Source of the DNA: Rickettsia typhi
GTDB taxonomy: Bacteria; Pseudomonadota; Alphaproteobacteria; Rickettsiales; UBA1997
DNA: 17,532 nucleotides
NCBI GenBank assembly: GCA_945861125.1
Contig: CAMASZ010000008.1
Coordinates: 1-17,532, forward strand
Direction of reading: 5' to 3'
Part shown: piece after piece, positions 7,009-15,675 of the stretch
Layout of the letters: each line of letters begins with the position of its first letter
Numbering within the stretch: position 1 is the stretch's first letter
Program-made: the position numbers and the translations under genes
The notes under the pieces: generated by a model
Databases searched by the model: none
Told to the model about the DNA's origin: nothing
What the model saw: only the letters and a program-made list of their open reading frames with translations

Positions 7009-7020
7009 AGAATTTTCTTT
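6992..7020. terminator. 10-bp perfect inverted repeat, possible decarboxylase terminator
   Basis: AAAGAAAATT (6992-7001) and AATTTTCTTT (7011-7020) form a 10-bp stem with a 9-nt loop. It is about 120 nt past the stop of the minus-strand decarboxylase. The stem is AT-only except for one G-C pair, and the following minus-strand bases are only modestly T-rich, so the terminator role is weak. It overlaps the end of the third repeat copy. Confidence 0.3.
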
Positions 7021-7142
7021 GGTGTAGTTAATTTACTTAAAGCAGTTTAGTTAGTGTTATGGTTTAGATCTTTACGCAATAGATTTAACCAATTTAAAAA
7101 GTTTTATAGAGTTTAAAAAAGGTTATAAATTTTTATTTTGGT

Positions 7143-8429
7143 TTATAGTTTTTTCTTAATATTTTCTTCTAACTGATTATATAAAGAAACTATTGGTTCA
7201 TCACTAACTTCTATTTGGATATTTTGATTAAAACCATTAAAATTAGTTCTAATGCTTCTAGAGTAAGCTCCAAGTTGACCTATTTCAATATAATCTCCTT
7301 CTGAAATATTTTCTGGCAAATAAAAAGGACCTTTCATTACATCGAGTGAATCACAGGTTGGGCCATAGAAACCAAAAGGAATCATATTAGCAGATATTTC
7401 GTTACCTTTACTTCCAATACATTTTACTGGATAAATAAAACCCGGATAACCAGCATCAAATAAACCTCCATATGTTCCGTCATTTAAATAAAGCATATTA
7501 TTTTTCCTTGCCTCAACCCTAACAACAAGTGATACGGCCTCAGCAACCAAAGCTCTTCCTGGTTCACACCAAATAATGCAATCTTTATCGAGACCCATCT
7601 GATTAACAGAATCGAATATTTCATCAAAATATGTTTGTATTGAAGAAGGGGTCATTCCTGGATATGAAGAAGGAAAGCCACCGCCAATATCTAAAACATC
7701 AATTTTATCCTTTGATTTTTCTAATAATTTCTTTGTTATCATTATAGCATTTCTGTATTCAATTGGATCCATACACTGCGAACCAACATGAAAACAGATA
7801 CCAAAATTTTTTGCAACTGATCTAGTTTTTCTAATTAAACCAACCGCCTCAGAGGCAAGGACTCCAAACTTCCCAGAAAGGTCAATTGCAGAATGAGAAT
7901 TTGGAATTGATAATCTTATGTGCAAATTTAAATCTTTTGCATTATTGGTAACTTCAAGGATCTTTTTTAATTCATCAAATGAATCAAGAGAAAAATCTCG
8001 AACATTGTAATTGTAATATGCTTCCTTTATTGATTCTCTAGATTTAACAGGATGCATAAAATACATTTTAGCATTTTTTGCAAATAAACTATCGATCATT
8101 TTGATTTCAGCTATTGAGGCAACATCAAAGTGTTTTATTCCTGATTTAAATAAATATTTAATAACGCTGGTATCTGGATTACTTTTTACCGAATATAATA
8201 CCTCAGTTTGATGCTTTAGTGAACGAAAATTTTCAATAAAAAAACTTACAGCTTTTTTGAGGGAATTTGGTCTTAAACAATATACTGGGATTGATGGCTT
8301 TAGATCCTCGATTTGCTTTGAGATAGCTTGTAAATCTTTGCTTGTTTTTGTTTTTCTATCACCAACAGATTTATTATGAAAATTTAGGTAATAAATTTTT
8401 GAGTCAAGTTTTTCTGATTGTCTTTCCAT
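7143..8429 (-). CDS. PLP-dependent fold-III ornithine/lysine decarboxylase family protein
   Basis: Enzymes of this family decarboxylate ornithine to putrescine, lysine to cadaverine, or related amino acids, at a dimer interface using pyridoxal phosphate. The 428-residue protein has the alanine-racemase-like barrel with PLP lysine Lys82 in YSVKSNPD, HVGSQ (214-218), the phosphate-binding loop GGGFP (249-253) and EPGR (289-292). The C-terminal beta domain contains YGPTCDSLD with Cys359-Asp360, the pair contributed across the dimer in ornithine/lysine decarboxylases. GAYS (387-390) and RTNFNGF complete the family ending. This CDS motif favours ODC/LDC over diaminopimelate decarboxylase (LysA), which usually has CES. 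About 45 residues precede the domain, longer than most alphaproteobacterial relatives (about 375-395). A later start is possible but no other ATG looks better. Substrate is not decidable from sequence. Confidence 0.88.
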   Translation of the reverse strand: MERQSEKLDSKIYYLNFHNKSVGDRKTKTSKDLQAISKQIEDLKPSIPVYCLRPNSLKKAVSFFIENFRSLKHQTEVLYSVKSNPDTSVIKYLFKSGIKHFDVASIAEIKMIDSLFAKNAKMYFMHPVKSRESIKEAYYNYNVRDFSLDSFDELKKILEVTNNAKDLNLHIRLSIPNSHSAIDLSGKFGVLASEAVGLIRKTRSVAKNFGICFHVGSQCMDPIEYRNAIMITKKLLEKSKDKIDVLDIGGGFPSSYPGMTPSSIQTYFDEIFDSVNQMGLDKDCIIWCEPGRALVAEAVSLVVRVEARKNNMLYLNDGTYGGLFDAGYPGFIYPVKCIGSKGNEISANMIPFGFYGPTCDSLDVMKGPFYLPENISEGDYIEIGQLGAYSRSIRTNFNGFNQNIQIEVSDEPIVSLYNQLEENIKKKL

Positions 8430-8446
8430 TTACTTTAGATTATAAA

Positions 8447-8477
8447 TTAAAAAGCTAGCCTTGAATTTAAGGGCTAG
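8447..8477 (-). terminator. Hairpin plus U-tract just upstream of the decarboxylase
   Basis: On the minus strand CTAGCCCTT (8477-8469) pairs with AAGGCTAG (8462-8455) with one bulged C, followed by CTTTTTAATTT. This is the shape of an intrinsic terminator. It ends only about 18 nt before the decarboxylase ATG. It could end the hslV-tolB-yejB transcript, or it could be an attenuator in the decarboxylase leader. Confidence 0.5.
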
Positions 8478-8492
8478 GAAATAATATAAAAT

Positions 8493-8541
8493 AAAGCGAC
8501 TTCAGAGTTACAAAATTTTTTTGTAACTATGAAGTAGCTTT
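8493..8541. terminator. Long hairpin between yejB and the decarboxylase gene
   Basis: Arms 8493-8515 and 8519-8541 are reverse complements at 21 of 23 positions (AAAGCGACTTCAGAGTTAC against GTAACTATGAAGTAGCTTT), with a 3-nt loop in an A/T-rich apex. It is the most stable-looking structure in the window. It sits about 235 nt past the yejB stop and 64 nt before the decarboxylase ATG. On either strand the following bases are only partly T-rich. The rest of this 346-bp spacer (8542-8775) shows no gene, only AT-rich sequence with a weak 9-bp inverted repeat (ACTTAATTT at 8578, AAATTAAGT at 8652). Confidence 0.5.
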
Positions 8542-8775
8542 TACGATAAATATTAAATTAGAATAATTTAAAAAATTACTTAATTTGTCAAGATAAAAAA
8601 TAATTTTACTCTACTAGCGAATGCTTAGTGGCTAATTAATTTAGAAATAAAAAATTAAGTGAAATATTTTTAAACCAAAATTATCTTATACTCAAGCTTT
8701 ATTTAGGGTCCGTAAAAAAATTTCAAGATTGAAACAACTCAAAATATAACCATAAAAATTAATCTAGATCAACTA

Positions 8776-9864
8776 TTAATAATTCTTACTAAAGTTAATT
8801 CTTGGATCAATTAAATGATAGGAAAAATCAGCTATTATATTAGCTAAAAGCCCAATTAGTGTAAATATATAAAGCGATGCAAACATTACCGGATAATCCC
8901 TTGATAATGCTGATTCATATCCTAAGAGACCAAGACCATCAAGAGAAAATATAACCTCAATTAAAAGAGAGCTAGTAAAAAAAATACCTATTAATGCCGA
9001 AGGTAGCCCAGCTATAACTATTAACAAAGCATTGCGAGCTATATGTTTATATAAGACTTGTTTTTGATTTAACCCTTTAGCATAAGCTGTTAAAACATAG
9101 TTTTTATTAATCTCTTCTAAAAAAGAATTTTTACAAAAAAAAGTCAACGATGCAAATCCCCCTATTGTAATGGCAATTATTGGTAAAGTAATATGCCAAA
9201 TATAATCAATTATTTTTTGAAAAAAATTTAATTCTATAAAATTATCTGAAACCAATCCGCGCAGTGGAAAAATATTTAAAAAATTTCCGCCACAAAATAA
9301 TATTATAAGCAATATTGAAAAAAGAAATGCTGGAATAGCATGCATTACAATTATTATTGAACTTGACCAGACATCAAATTTACTACCATTACTCACTGCT
9401 TTTCTAATACCCAAAGGAATTGATATTAGATATATAAAGAGTGTACTCCATATTCCTAAAGATAATGATACCGGAATTTTTTCTACAATTAAATCGATTA
9501 CTTTTTTATCTTGATAAAAACTTTCACCAAAATTAAATGTTAAAAAATTTTTTATGGTTAGTAAAAATCTTTCAAAGAGGGGTAAATTAAAACCGTATAG
9601 CACTTCTATTTTTTTAATAATCTCTTCGTCAATACCTTGAGAACCATTATATTTTAATTTATTGATGCTGGATACATTATTATTCAATAACCCAGAATCA
9701 GTAAAACTAACTTCACCATTTATTTTTGAATGATTATTTATTTGAGCAATAAATCTTTCGACAGGACCACCGGGAGCGGTTTGTATTATAACAAAGTTTA
9801 CCAACATGATTATAAACAATGTTGGAATAGTTAAGAGCAAACGATTGACAAAATATAACAACAT
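8776..9864 (-). CDS. yejB: YejB-type ABC peptide transporter permease
   Basis: YejB is one of two membrane subunits of the YejABEF importer (microcin C and oligopeptides in enterobacteria). The protein opens with one membrane helix and the family-typical IIQTAPGGPVERFIAQ. Then comes the periplasmic insertion of about 50 residues, ending in GSQGID and YGFNLPLFER, characteristic of YejB and absent from ordinary DppB/OppB. Five further membrane segments follow (about 133-153, 168-190, 225-245, 280-300 and 330-352). The EAA loop that contacts the ATPase is at about 250-280, including AYAKGLNQKQ and HIARNAL. The ATG at 9864 overlaps the tolB TGA by 1 nt; a GTG one codon upstream (9867) is an alternative. 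No yejA, yejE or yejF follows, since the next 346 bp are non-coding. It is either orphaned or partnered elsewhere. Confidence 0.9.
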   Translation of the reverse strand: MLLYFVNRLLLTIPTLFIIMLVNFVIIQTAPGGPVERFIAQINNHSKINGEVSFTDSGLLNNNVSSINKLKYNGSQGIDEEIIKKIEVLYGFNLPLFERFLLTIKNFLTFNFGESFYQDKKVIDLIVEKIPVSLSLGIWSTLFIYLISIPLGIRKAVSNGSKFDVWSSSIIIVMHAIPAFLFSILLIILFCGGNFLNIFPLRGLVSDNFIELNFFQKIIDYIWHITLPIIAITIGGFASLTFFCKNSFLEEINKNYVLTAYAKGLNQKQVLYKHIARNALLIVIAGLPSALIGIFFTSSLLIEVIFSLDGLGLLGYESALSRDYPVMFASLYIFTLIGLLANIIADFSYHLIDPRINFSKNY

Positions 9865-11234
9865 CACAACCAGTCAGGATCAGTTGCACCTTCGCCTTCT
9901 GGGGTTGGAATTTCATACTCAAAACCAGTAACTATATCAATAGTATATAATCTTGGAATTGAATCTTTCCCAAATGCACCTTTCTTTTTAGAATAAATTA
10001 AGTAACGACCATTTGGCGACCATTTTGCCCCTTCAACAATATATGAGCTAGTTAGTAATTTTTCATTAGTACCATCAAATGACATTATTCCAATGTAAAA
10101 TTTATTATCTTTAATCTTGGTAAATGCAATTAACTTTCCATCTGGAGACCAAATTGGCTTAGAATAGGAACCACTTCCAAGACTTATTCTCTTTATTGAC
10201 GTTCCGTCAATATCCATTAGAAATATTTTTTGTCCACCTTCACGATCAGATGAAAAAATTATTGATTTACCATTAGGAGAGTAGGAGGCAGTAGTATCAA
10301 TTGCCAGTGATTTTGTTAATTTTCTAGCGATATTTTCATTAACATTTAATTCATAAACATCAGTATTACCTTCTTCAATTGCGGAAATTAAAATAATGTC
10401 TGACTTATTTGGATGAGGACTCGCAGCAAAAGTAGTTCCCCTAAAACCACCAACTTTATATGAGCGTTGATTTTTTAAATTAAGAAAAAACAACTGCGGT
10501 TTATTATCATAATATCTTAAATAAAGAATCTCATCGCGTTTTTTTGAGAAAGAGGGGGTGAGGACTAGATCCCTTCCATCGGTGAGTATTTTTTTATCTT
10601 CTCCATCAAAGCTAATCAGATTAATTTTTTTAATGCGCTTTTTTATTGAACCAGATTCTGAAACATACAATATTTGTGAGTTAAAGTGACCAACCGCCTC
10701 TCCAGTGGTGGCTTTAAATATTTCATCAGAAATTAAATTAGCTACTTTACGATAATTATCTTCAGAAGCATTGTAAGATTTGCCGAATATTTGTTTTTGA
10801 TCGATTAAATCCCACATCCTAATTTTTAAATCAAGATTTCCTGATTGATCATATTGAAAATCAGCAATTATTATTAATTCTATTTCTGAATTTTTAAATT
10901 TAGCAAAATCAGGAGTTGAACTAATATTTAATTGAGGATTTTGATTAATGTGCTGTTTTGATGAGTTGTTAACTATTACTTCAAAAAGGTTGGTGCTGTT
11001 AAGATTTTTTTTAATTTGATTAAAAATTTTTTCACGATCTTGCTCTAATTGAAATTCTAAGGAATTTGGATCTGCTATTTGTGGATTAATTAATTTATCA
11101 AAACCATAAAATAATATTTTGGTCTTTGAGTTTTGATTTGCAGTAATTGAGAGAGAAATTTCAGCTAATGCTTGTTGGCTAGCAAAAAAACCAAAAAGAA
11201 ATATAGCAAAAAATTTAAGTAAATTCTTATTCAT
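9864..11234 (-). CDS. tolB: Tol-Pal system periplasmic beta-propeller protein TolB
   Basis: TolB is a periplasmic protein that links Pal in the outer membrane to the TolQRA motor, helping outer-membrane constriction and integrity. The 456-residue precursor has a clear Sec signal peptide (basic start, hydrophobic core, QALA before a likely cleavage after Ala24). An N-terminal alpha/beta domain follows (to about residue 170), ending in the conserved [16 protein letters not shown] region. A propeller of repeated PD40 blades makes up the rest, visible as repeats such as [32 protein letters not shown] and [14 protein letters not shown]. The end PDW-L is typical. Length is normal (about 430-450). 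The start ATG overlaps the hslV stop as ATGA, and a GAAG lies about 9 nt upstream. No other tol genes are in the window. Confidence 0.97.
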   Translation of the reverse strand: MNKNLLKFFAIFLFGFFASQQALAEISLSITANQNSKTKILFYGFDKLINPQIADPNSLEFQLEQDREKIFNQIKKNLNSTNLFEVIVNNSSKQHINQNPQLNISSTPDFAKFKNSEIELIIIADFQYDQSGNLDLKIRMWDLIDQKQIFGKSYNASEDNYRKVANLISDEIFKATTGEAVGHFNSQILYVSESGSIKKRIKKINLISFDGEDKKILTDGRDLVLTPSFSKKRDEILYLRYYDNKPQLFFLNLKNQRSYKVGGFRGTTFAASPHPNKSDIILISAIEEGNTDVYELNVNENIARKLTKSLAIDTTASYSPNGKSIIFSSDREGGQKIFLMDIDGTSIKRISLGSGSYSKPIWSPDGKLIAFTKIKDNKFYIGIMSFDGTNEKLLTSSYIVEGAKWSPNGRYLIYSKKKGAFGKDSIPRLYTIDIVTGFEYEIPTPEGEGATDPDWL

Positions 11235-11782
11235 AACACTTCAATTATAACATTATGATTCGTATAAACACATAAATCCGCAGCAATTTTCATTGATTTT
11301 TCAACGATCTCTTTTGCGGTAATATTTTCAACTAAAGATAAAGCTCTTGCGGCTGATAAAGCATAATTTCCGCCAGAACCAATTCCAATTATTCCATCTT
11401 CTGGCTCTAGCACATCTCCATTTCCAGTTAAAACTAATGAAATATTTTTATCAATTACTATCATCATCGCTTCTAATCTTCTAAGATATTTATCAGTTCT
11501 CCAATCTTTTGCCAATTCAACACAGGCTCGCATTAATTGATTTGGATATTGCTCTAATTTTGACTCCAATCTTTCAAATAAAGTAAAGGCATCTGCAGTA
11601 GCTCCCGCAAATCCTCCAATAATTGAACCATCTCCCAATCTTCTAATTTTTTTAGCATTAGATTTTAGCACTGTATTGCCAAAAGAAACTTGTCCGTCAC
11701 CAGCGATTGCTACTTGATTATTTTTTCTAACCGATAGAATTGTGGTGCCATATATTTTTGAAGGATCTTTTTGTTCAAACAT
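11231..11782 (-). CDS. hslV: ATP-dependent protease proteolytic subunit HslV (ClpQ)
   Basis: HslV forms the proteasome-like double-hexamer peptidase of the HslUV protease. I place the start at the ATG at 11782 (183 residues), not the upstream ATG at 11827. It leaves a 12-residue pro-sequence [12 protein letters not shown] before the Thr-Thr of TTILSVRK, whose first Thr (Thr13) becomes the catalytic N-terminus, as usual in alphaproteobacteria. Other family segments are present: GDGQVSFG, the KKIRRL strand, [43 protein letters not shown] and a C-terminus ending in VIIEVL. The stop overlaps the tolB start by 4 nt (ATGA). The ATPase partner hslU, nearly always the next gene, is missing here and must be elsewhere. 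Confidence 0.96.
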   Translation of the reverse strand: MFEQKDPSKIYGTTILSVRKNNQVAIAGDGQVSFGNTVLKSNAKKIRRLGDGSIIGGFAGATADAFTLFERLESKLEQYPNQLMRACVELAKDWRTDKYLRRLEAMMIVIDKNISLVLTGNGDVLEPEDGIIGIGSGGNYALSAARALSLVENITAKEIVEKSMKIAADLCVYTNHNVIIEVL

Positions 11783-11866
11783 AATTAAAATTATAGAATT
11801 TAATTTTTTAAAAATGATAATTTTCAAATATCAAATAGCAATATTTTAAAATAAACTGTTAAATTA
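11783..11866. promoter_or_regulatory. Divergent intergenic region between hslV and ampG
   Basis: These 84 bp separate two divergent start codons, so both promoters should be here or overlap the genes. A minus-strand TATAAT (11795-11790) stands only 7 nt before the hslV ATG, which would give an almost leaderless mRNA. No good -35 is evident on either strand. Neither gene has a Shine-Dalgarno. Confidence 0.35.
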
Positions 11867-13108
11867 ATGAATAAATATATCAAAAATTTTTTAATAATAT
11901 TTGCTCTTGGAATTAGCTCAGGACTGCCTTTTGCCCTTATTTCTTCAACATTAAAAGCTCTATTAGTTGATGCTGGATTCACTATAAAAACCATAGGCTT
12001 TTTATCCTTGGCAACTTTACCATATTCTTTAAAATTCTTAATTGCTCCCTTCATTGACTCATTGCCAATTCCATTTTTAACTAAGAAAATTGGGCATCGT
12101 AAATCATGGATAATTTTTTCACAACTTTTATTAGCTATATTTATTTTTTTATTGGGAATTTTTGGAATTGAGTCCTCACTGATGGCAATAACAATATTTG
12201 CTTTTTTAGTTGCCATCAGCTCATCTGCTCAAGATATAGTTATTGATGGCTACCGAATTGAATTAATTAATAAAAATGATCAAGGTCTTGCCACGAGTTT
12301 TTATGTATATGGTTATAGAATAGGAATACTTATATCTGGATCGCTCGCACTATTTTTAGCTGATAAAATAAGTTGGACATTAGTTTATTTAATAATGTCC
12401 TTATTTATGGCTTCCTGTATGATTGCAACGGTTTTAGCTAAAGAAACTAGGACCAATTGGAAAAATAAAAAAACTAATTTTTTAGAATGGTTTAAGAATT
12501 TTGTATTAGATCCATTTTATAATTTCTCAGAAAATAAGGGTTGGTATTTAATTTTACTATTTATTATTTCTTTTAAATTGGCAGATGCTTTCGCTGGAAA
12601 TCTTACAGCGCCTTTTTTACTAGAAATTGGTTATAGTAAAACCGAATTAGCAGGTATCTTAAAAACATTTGGTTTATTCGCCACTCTGTTAGGAGTTTTT
12701 TTTGGTGGAGTTTTTACTAAAAAATTTAATATTTTACCAACATTATGGTTAGCTACAATAATTCAGGGTTTATCAAATTTATCTTTCGCATATTTAGCAA
12801 AAATTGGCTATAACATTGATCTACTTTATGTTGTTGTTTTTATTGAAAATTTCAGTGGTGGGATAGGAGACGCTGTTTTTGTTGCCTATTTAAGTAGTAT
12901 ATGTAATCTAAATTTTAGCGCTACTCAATATGCCTTACTTTCTTCATTGGCAAGCTTTGCTCGTGGTATTCTATCTTCTAGCGCCGGTATTTATGCAGAA
13001 TATTTTGGATGGTTTAAATTCTTCATTTTTTCTGGGTTGTTAGCAATTCCAGGAATTTTATTTTTATTAATACTTACTATAAAAAAATTTCAAAAGCGAA
13101 ATAGTTAA
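11867..13108 (+). CDS. ampG: AmpG-family MFS permease (muropeptide transporter)
   Basis: AmpG imports anhydro-muropeptides from the periplasm for peptidoglycan recycling. The 413-residue protein is polytopic, with about 12 hydrophobic segments and the major-facilitator layout. Diagnostic AmpG motifs are in the first helices: GISSGLPFALISSTLKALL (about 16-34), the stretch with IKTIGFLSLATLPYSLKFL and APFIDS, and SSSAQDIVIDGYRIE in the fourth helix region. E. coli AmpG is longer (491) because of two extra C-terminal helices; the 400-residue size is typical of rickettsial AmpG-like proteins, which often occur as several paralogues with uncertain substrates. The exact cargo is therefore less sure than the family. 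It transcribes away from hslV. The 3' end is followed by an A/T-only palindrome. Confidence 0.87.
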   Translation: MNKYIKNFLIIFALGISSGLPFALISSTLKALLVDAGFTIKTIGFLSLATLPYSLKFLIAPFIDSLPIPFLTKKIGHRKSWIIFSQLLLAIFIFLLGIFGIESSLMAITIFAFLVAISSSAQDIVIDGYRIELINKNDQGLATSFYVYGYRIGILISGSLALFLADKISWTLVYLIMSLFMASCMIATVLAKETRTNWKNKKTNFLEWFKNFVLDPFYNFSENKGWYLILLFIISFKLADAFAGNLTAPFLLEIGYSKTELAGILKTFGLFATLLGVFFGGVFTKKFNILPTLWLATIIQGLSNLSFAYLAKIGYNIDLLYVVVFIENFSGGIGDAVFVAYLSSICNLNFSATQYALLSSLASFARGILSSSAGIYAEYFGWFKFFIFSGLLAIPGILFLLILTIKKFQKRNS

Positions 13109-13171
13109 AAAAATATTTTTTAATAATTAATTTTAAATTGAATTTAGTTATCTGTATTCTAAATTTTAGTT

Positions 13172-13202
13172 TTGATTTAAAAAATATTCTATTTAATACA
13201 AT
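13172..13202 (+). promoter_or_regulatory. Candidate promoter upstream of virB4
   Basis: TTGATT (13172-13177) and TACAAT (13197-13202) resemble -35 and -10 boxes, but the 19-nt spacing is long. Transcription from here would give a leader of about 80 nt containing a 14-bp perfect palindrome AAACCTTAAGGTTT (13204-13217) and a small hairpin TTGGT...ACCAA (13235-13251). The whole ampG-virB4 spacer is 179 bp and has no coding frame. Confidence 0.25.
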
Positions 13203-13203
13203 A

Positions 13204-13217
13204 AAACCTTAAGGTTT
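13204..13217. repeat. 14-bp perfect palindrome in the virB4 leader
   Basis: AAACCTTAAGGTTT reads the same on both strands. With no loop it is unsuited to an RNA hairpin, so it resembles a dimeric regulator site more than a terminator. It lies 70 nt before the virB4 ATG. Only one copy is seen in the window. Confidence 0.35.
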
Positions 13218-13287
13218 GTAAGTTTAAAATGGCTTTGGTGTTTAGTACCAATTCTCTTTTAAATTTTAAAGAATTATATTTATCTAA

Positions 13288-15675
13288 ATGCGTATTAAAA
13301 CTGCAAAACCTGAAAAAGATAAGTTGCTTAAAACAGAAGTTTCTGTTGCTCATTTTATTCCATATAAATGCCACTGGAACTCTAATACAATTTTAACTTA
13401 CGACGAAAAATTAATTAGAGTGATTAAAATTAAAGGCTTCGCCTTTGAAACTGCGGATGATATCGATATAGACTTAAAAAAAGCGGCTAGAAATAACCTT
13501 CTCAAAGGAATGGCCTCAGGAAATTTAGGGTTATATTTTCATACCATTAGGAGAAAAGAAAAAGGCTTCCCCGATGGCGAAATGCCAGATTTATTTTCTG
13601 ACAGAGTAAATAGAGAGTGGGCCGCAAAACATTCAAGTGAAAAAAGTTTTATAAACGAACATTACTTTACAATAGTTAGGGGTGAAGATAAAGGTGGAAT
13701 AGCAACTCTTAAAAATATGGCCAACAAGTTTCAGCATTCTACTGACAAATCATCTTGGGAAAACTACATGCGCGAAGCTTTTAGTGAAATTGAAGAGATG
13801 ACAGAAAGAATTTTAAATGGTTATAGTAATTATGGAGCAAGACTGCTAGATATAGTTGAAACAGAAAACGGTGTAATATCTGAAACATTAGAATTTTTAT
13901 CACGAATACTCAATTGCGGATATTCACAACCAATTGCAGTTCCTCTGGGAGAAATCTCTCACCATTTACCAATATGTAGATTATACATTGGTAGCAAATC
14001 AATAGAATGTCATCAACCCACCGGAGTAAAATATGCCGGAGTTGTCGCCTTGAAAGAATATAGACCATCAACTCATGCAGGTGTTTTTGATGGCTTTATG
14101 GAAATGCCTTTCGAATTGATAATATCTCAATCATACTCTTACATTGATCGGATGATTGCAATTAGTTCGATGCAACTTCAACAAAGAAGATTAGTTCAAT
14201 CCGAAGATGTAGCAGTATCGCAAATACAAGAAATTGACCAAGCACTTGATTCAGCGATGAGCGGAGCTTTTGCTTTTGGTAATCATCACATGACTATAAT
14301 GTGTATCGAAGATAATCCAAAATCTCTTGAAAGTGCTCTATCTTTAGCAATTGTTGAATTATCTAACGCTGGTATAACAGGAGTTCGAGAAAGAATGAAT
14401 CTAGAACCAGCTTTCTGGGCGCAATTACCTGGTAACGCTGAATATATGGCAAGAAGATGTATAGTAACAACCATGAATATAGCTTCATTTGCATCATTTC
14501 ATAACTACCCTTCTGGAAAAAGAAAACGCAATCATTGGGGAGATGCAATGACGGTTTTAAATACTGTATCAGGAACACCTTACTTTTTTAGTTGGCACGT
14601 TCGAGATGTTGGACATTCTATGATTATAGGTCCTACTGGCGCTGGTAAAACTGTTCTTCTCAATTTTTTATGCGCGCAAGCACAAAAATTTAACGGTCGT
14701 TTATTTTTCTTTGATAAAGACAGAGGTGCAGAAATATTTGTTAGAGCTATACGCGGAAGATATATGATTCCAGATGCTGCTAAAGTTTCTGGATTTAATC
14801 CTTTTCAACTTGATGACACAAATGAAAACAGATCTTTTTTGATAGAATTCATGAAAGCGCTAGTTTCAACTGGCGAAGGTCAACTTCCAGCTCATGAAAT
14901 AGAGCGAATAAATGAAGCAGTAAATGGAAATTATAAACTACCAAAACATCAAAGAAGATTAAGAAATCTAGCTCCTTTTATGGGCTTAGGCGGTCCAGGC
15001 ACATTAGCAGGAAGGCTGGCAATGTGGCACACCAGAGGCTCTCATGCCAAATTATTTGACAATGAAGAAGATCTAATTGATTTTACTGCATCTCGTTCAT
15101 TTGGAATTGAAATGGCCAATATTTTACAAGACAAAATGGCTATTGCTCCAGTATTATTATATTTATTCCATAGAATCCAGAGCTCACTTCGTGGTGAACC
15201 AACTATGATAGTTCTTGATGAAGCTTGGGCATTAATAGGAAACCCAGTTTTTGCTCCAAAAATAAAAGATTGGCTTAAGGTACTGCGTAAACTAAATACC
15301 TTGGTAGTTTTCGCTACTCAATCAGTCGAAGACGCTGCTAAAAGCAGTATTTCTGATACTTTAGTACAACAAACATCGACACAAATTTTCTTACCCAATC
15401 TAAAAGCAACTATTCTCTATAGAGAAGTATTTATGTTATCTGAGCGTGAATTTAATTTAGTAAAAACCACCGATCCATCAACCAGATTTTTTCTTGTTAA
15501 GCAAGATAATGACGGAGTGGTTGCTCGCATCGATTTAAGTGGCATGGATGACGTTATTAGAGTTTTATCAGCTCGAGCTGACACGGTAATTTTAATGGAT
15601 CAAATAATTGATGAGGTTGGCGACGATCCAGATGATTGGTTACCAATTTATTATCAAAGATCGGGTAAAAAATAG
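13288..15675 (+). CDS. virB4: Type IV secretion system ATPase VirB4
   Basis: VirB4 is the conserved inner-membrane-associated ATPase that energises pilus assembly and substrate transfer in type IV secretion. The 795-residue product is full length for the family (about 790-810). The N-terminal CagE/TrbE/VirB domain covers about residues 20-430. The RecA-like motor follows, with Walker A GPTGAGKT (448-455, Lys454) and Walker B IVLDEAW (Asp644-Glu645). The conserved FFDKDRGAE and FATQSVEDAAKS segments of VirB4 are present. All catalytic residues are intact. Upstream there is no virB3, which normally precedes virB4 in Rickettsiales; the 179-bp gap cannot hold it. Downstream, its TAG shares a G with the GTG start of virB6, so the two are coupled. 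No Shine-Dalgarno is visible before the ATG. Confidence 0.97.
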   Translation: MRIKTAKPEKDKLLKTEVSVAHFIPYKCHWNSNTILTYDEKLIRVIKIKGFAFETADDIDIDLKKAARNNLLKGMASGNLGLYFHTIRRKEKGFPDGEMPDLFSDRVNREWAAKHSSEKSFINEHYFTIVRGEDKGGIATLKNMANKFQHSTDKSSWENYMREAFSEIEEMTERILNGYSNYGARLLDIVETENGVISETLEFLSRILNCGYSQPIAVPLGEISHHLPICRLYIGSKSIECHQPTGVKYAGVVALKEYRPSTHAGVFDGFMEMPFELIISQSYSYIDRMIAISSMQLQQRRLVQSEDVAVSQIQEIDQALDSAMSGAFAFGNHHMTIMCIEDNPKSLESALSLAIVELSNAGITGVRERMNLEPAFWAQLPGNAEYMARRCIVTTMNIASFASFHNYPSGKRKRNHWGDAMTVLNTVSGTPYFFSWHVRDVGHSMIIGPTGAGKTVLLNFLCAQAQKFNGRLFFFDKDRGAEIFVRAIRGRYMIPDAAKVSGFNPFQLDDTNENRSFLIEFMKALVSTGEGQLPAHEIERINEAVNGNYKLPKHQRRLRNLAPFMGLGGPGTLAGRLAMWHTRGSHAKLFDNEEDLIDFTASRSFGIEMANILQDKMAIAPVLLYLFHRIQSSLRGEPTMIVLDEAWALIGNPVFAPKIKDWLKVLRKLNTLVVFATQSVEDAAKSSISDTLVQQTSTQIFLPNLKATILYREVFMLSEREFNLVKTTDPSTRFFLVKQDNDGVVARIDLSGMDDVIRVLSARADTVILMDQIIDEVGDDPDDWLPIYYQRSGKK

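Noticed and set aside
7143..8429. Assignment as diaminopimelate decarboxylase LysA
   Set aside because: The C-terminal motif is CDS with GPTCDSLD, as in ornithine/lysine decarboxylases; LysA normally has CES and other substrate-binding residues.
8776..9867. Assignment as DppB/OppB dipeptide permease
   Set aside because: The APGGPVE N-terminus and the 50-residue insertion before GSQGID match YejB, which differs from DppB/OppB there.
11783..11827. Longer hslV starting at 11827
   Set aside because: It adds 15 low-complexity residues before the conserved short pro-sequence. HslV needs only a few residues before the catalytic Thr, so the ATG at 11782 is better.
11824..12216. 130-codon minus-strand frame opposite the start of ampG
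   Set aside because: It lies antisense to the well-supported AmpG frame, has no family features, and would overlap the hslV promoter region. It is a low-complexity shadow.
13189..13374. 61-codon minus-strand frame at the virB4 start, considered as a possible missing virB3
   Set aside because: It is on the wrong strand, overlaps the virB4 N-terminus, and has no VirB3-like membrane segments.
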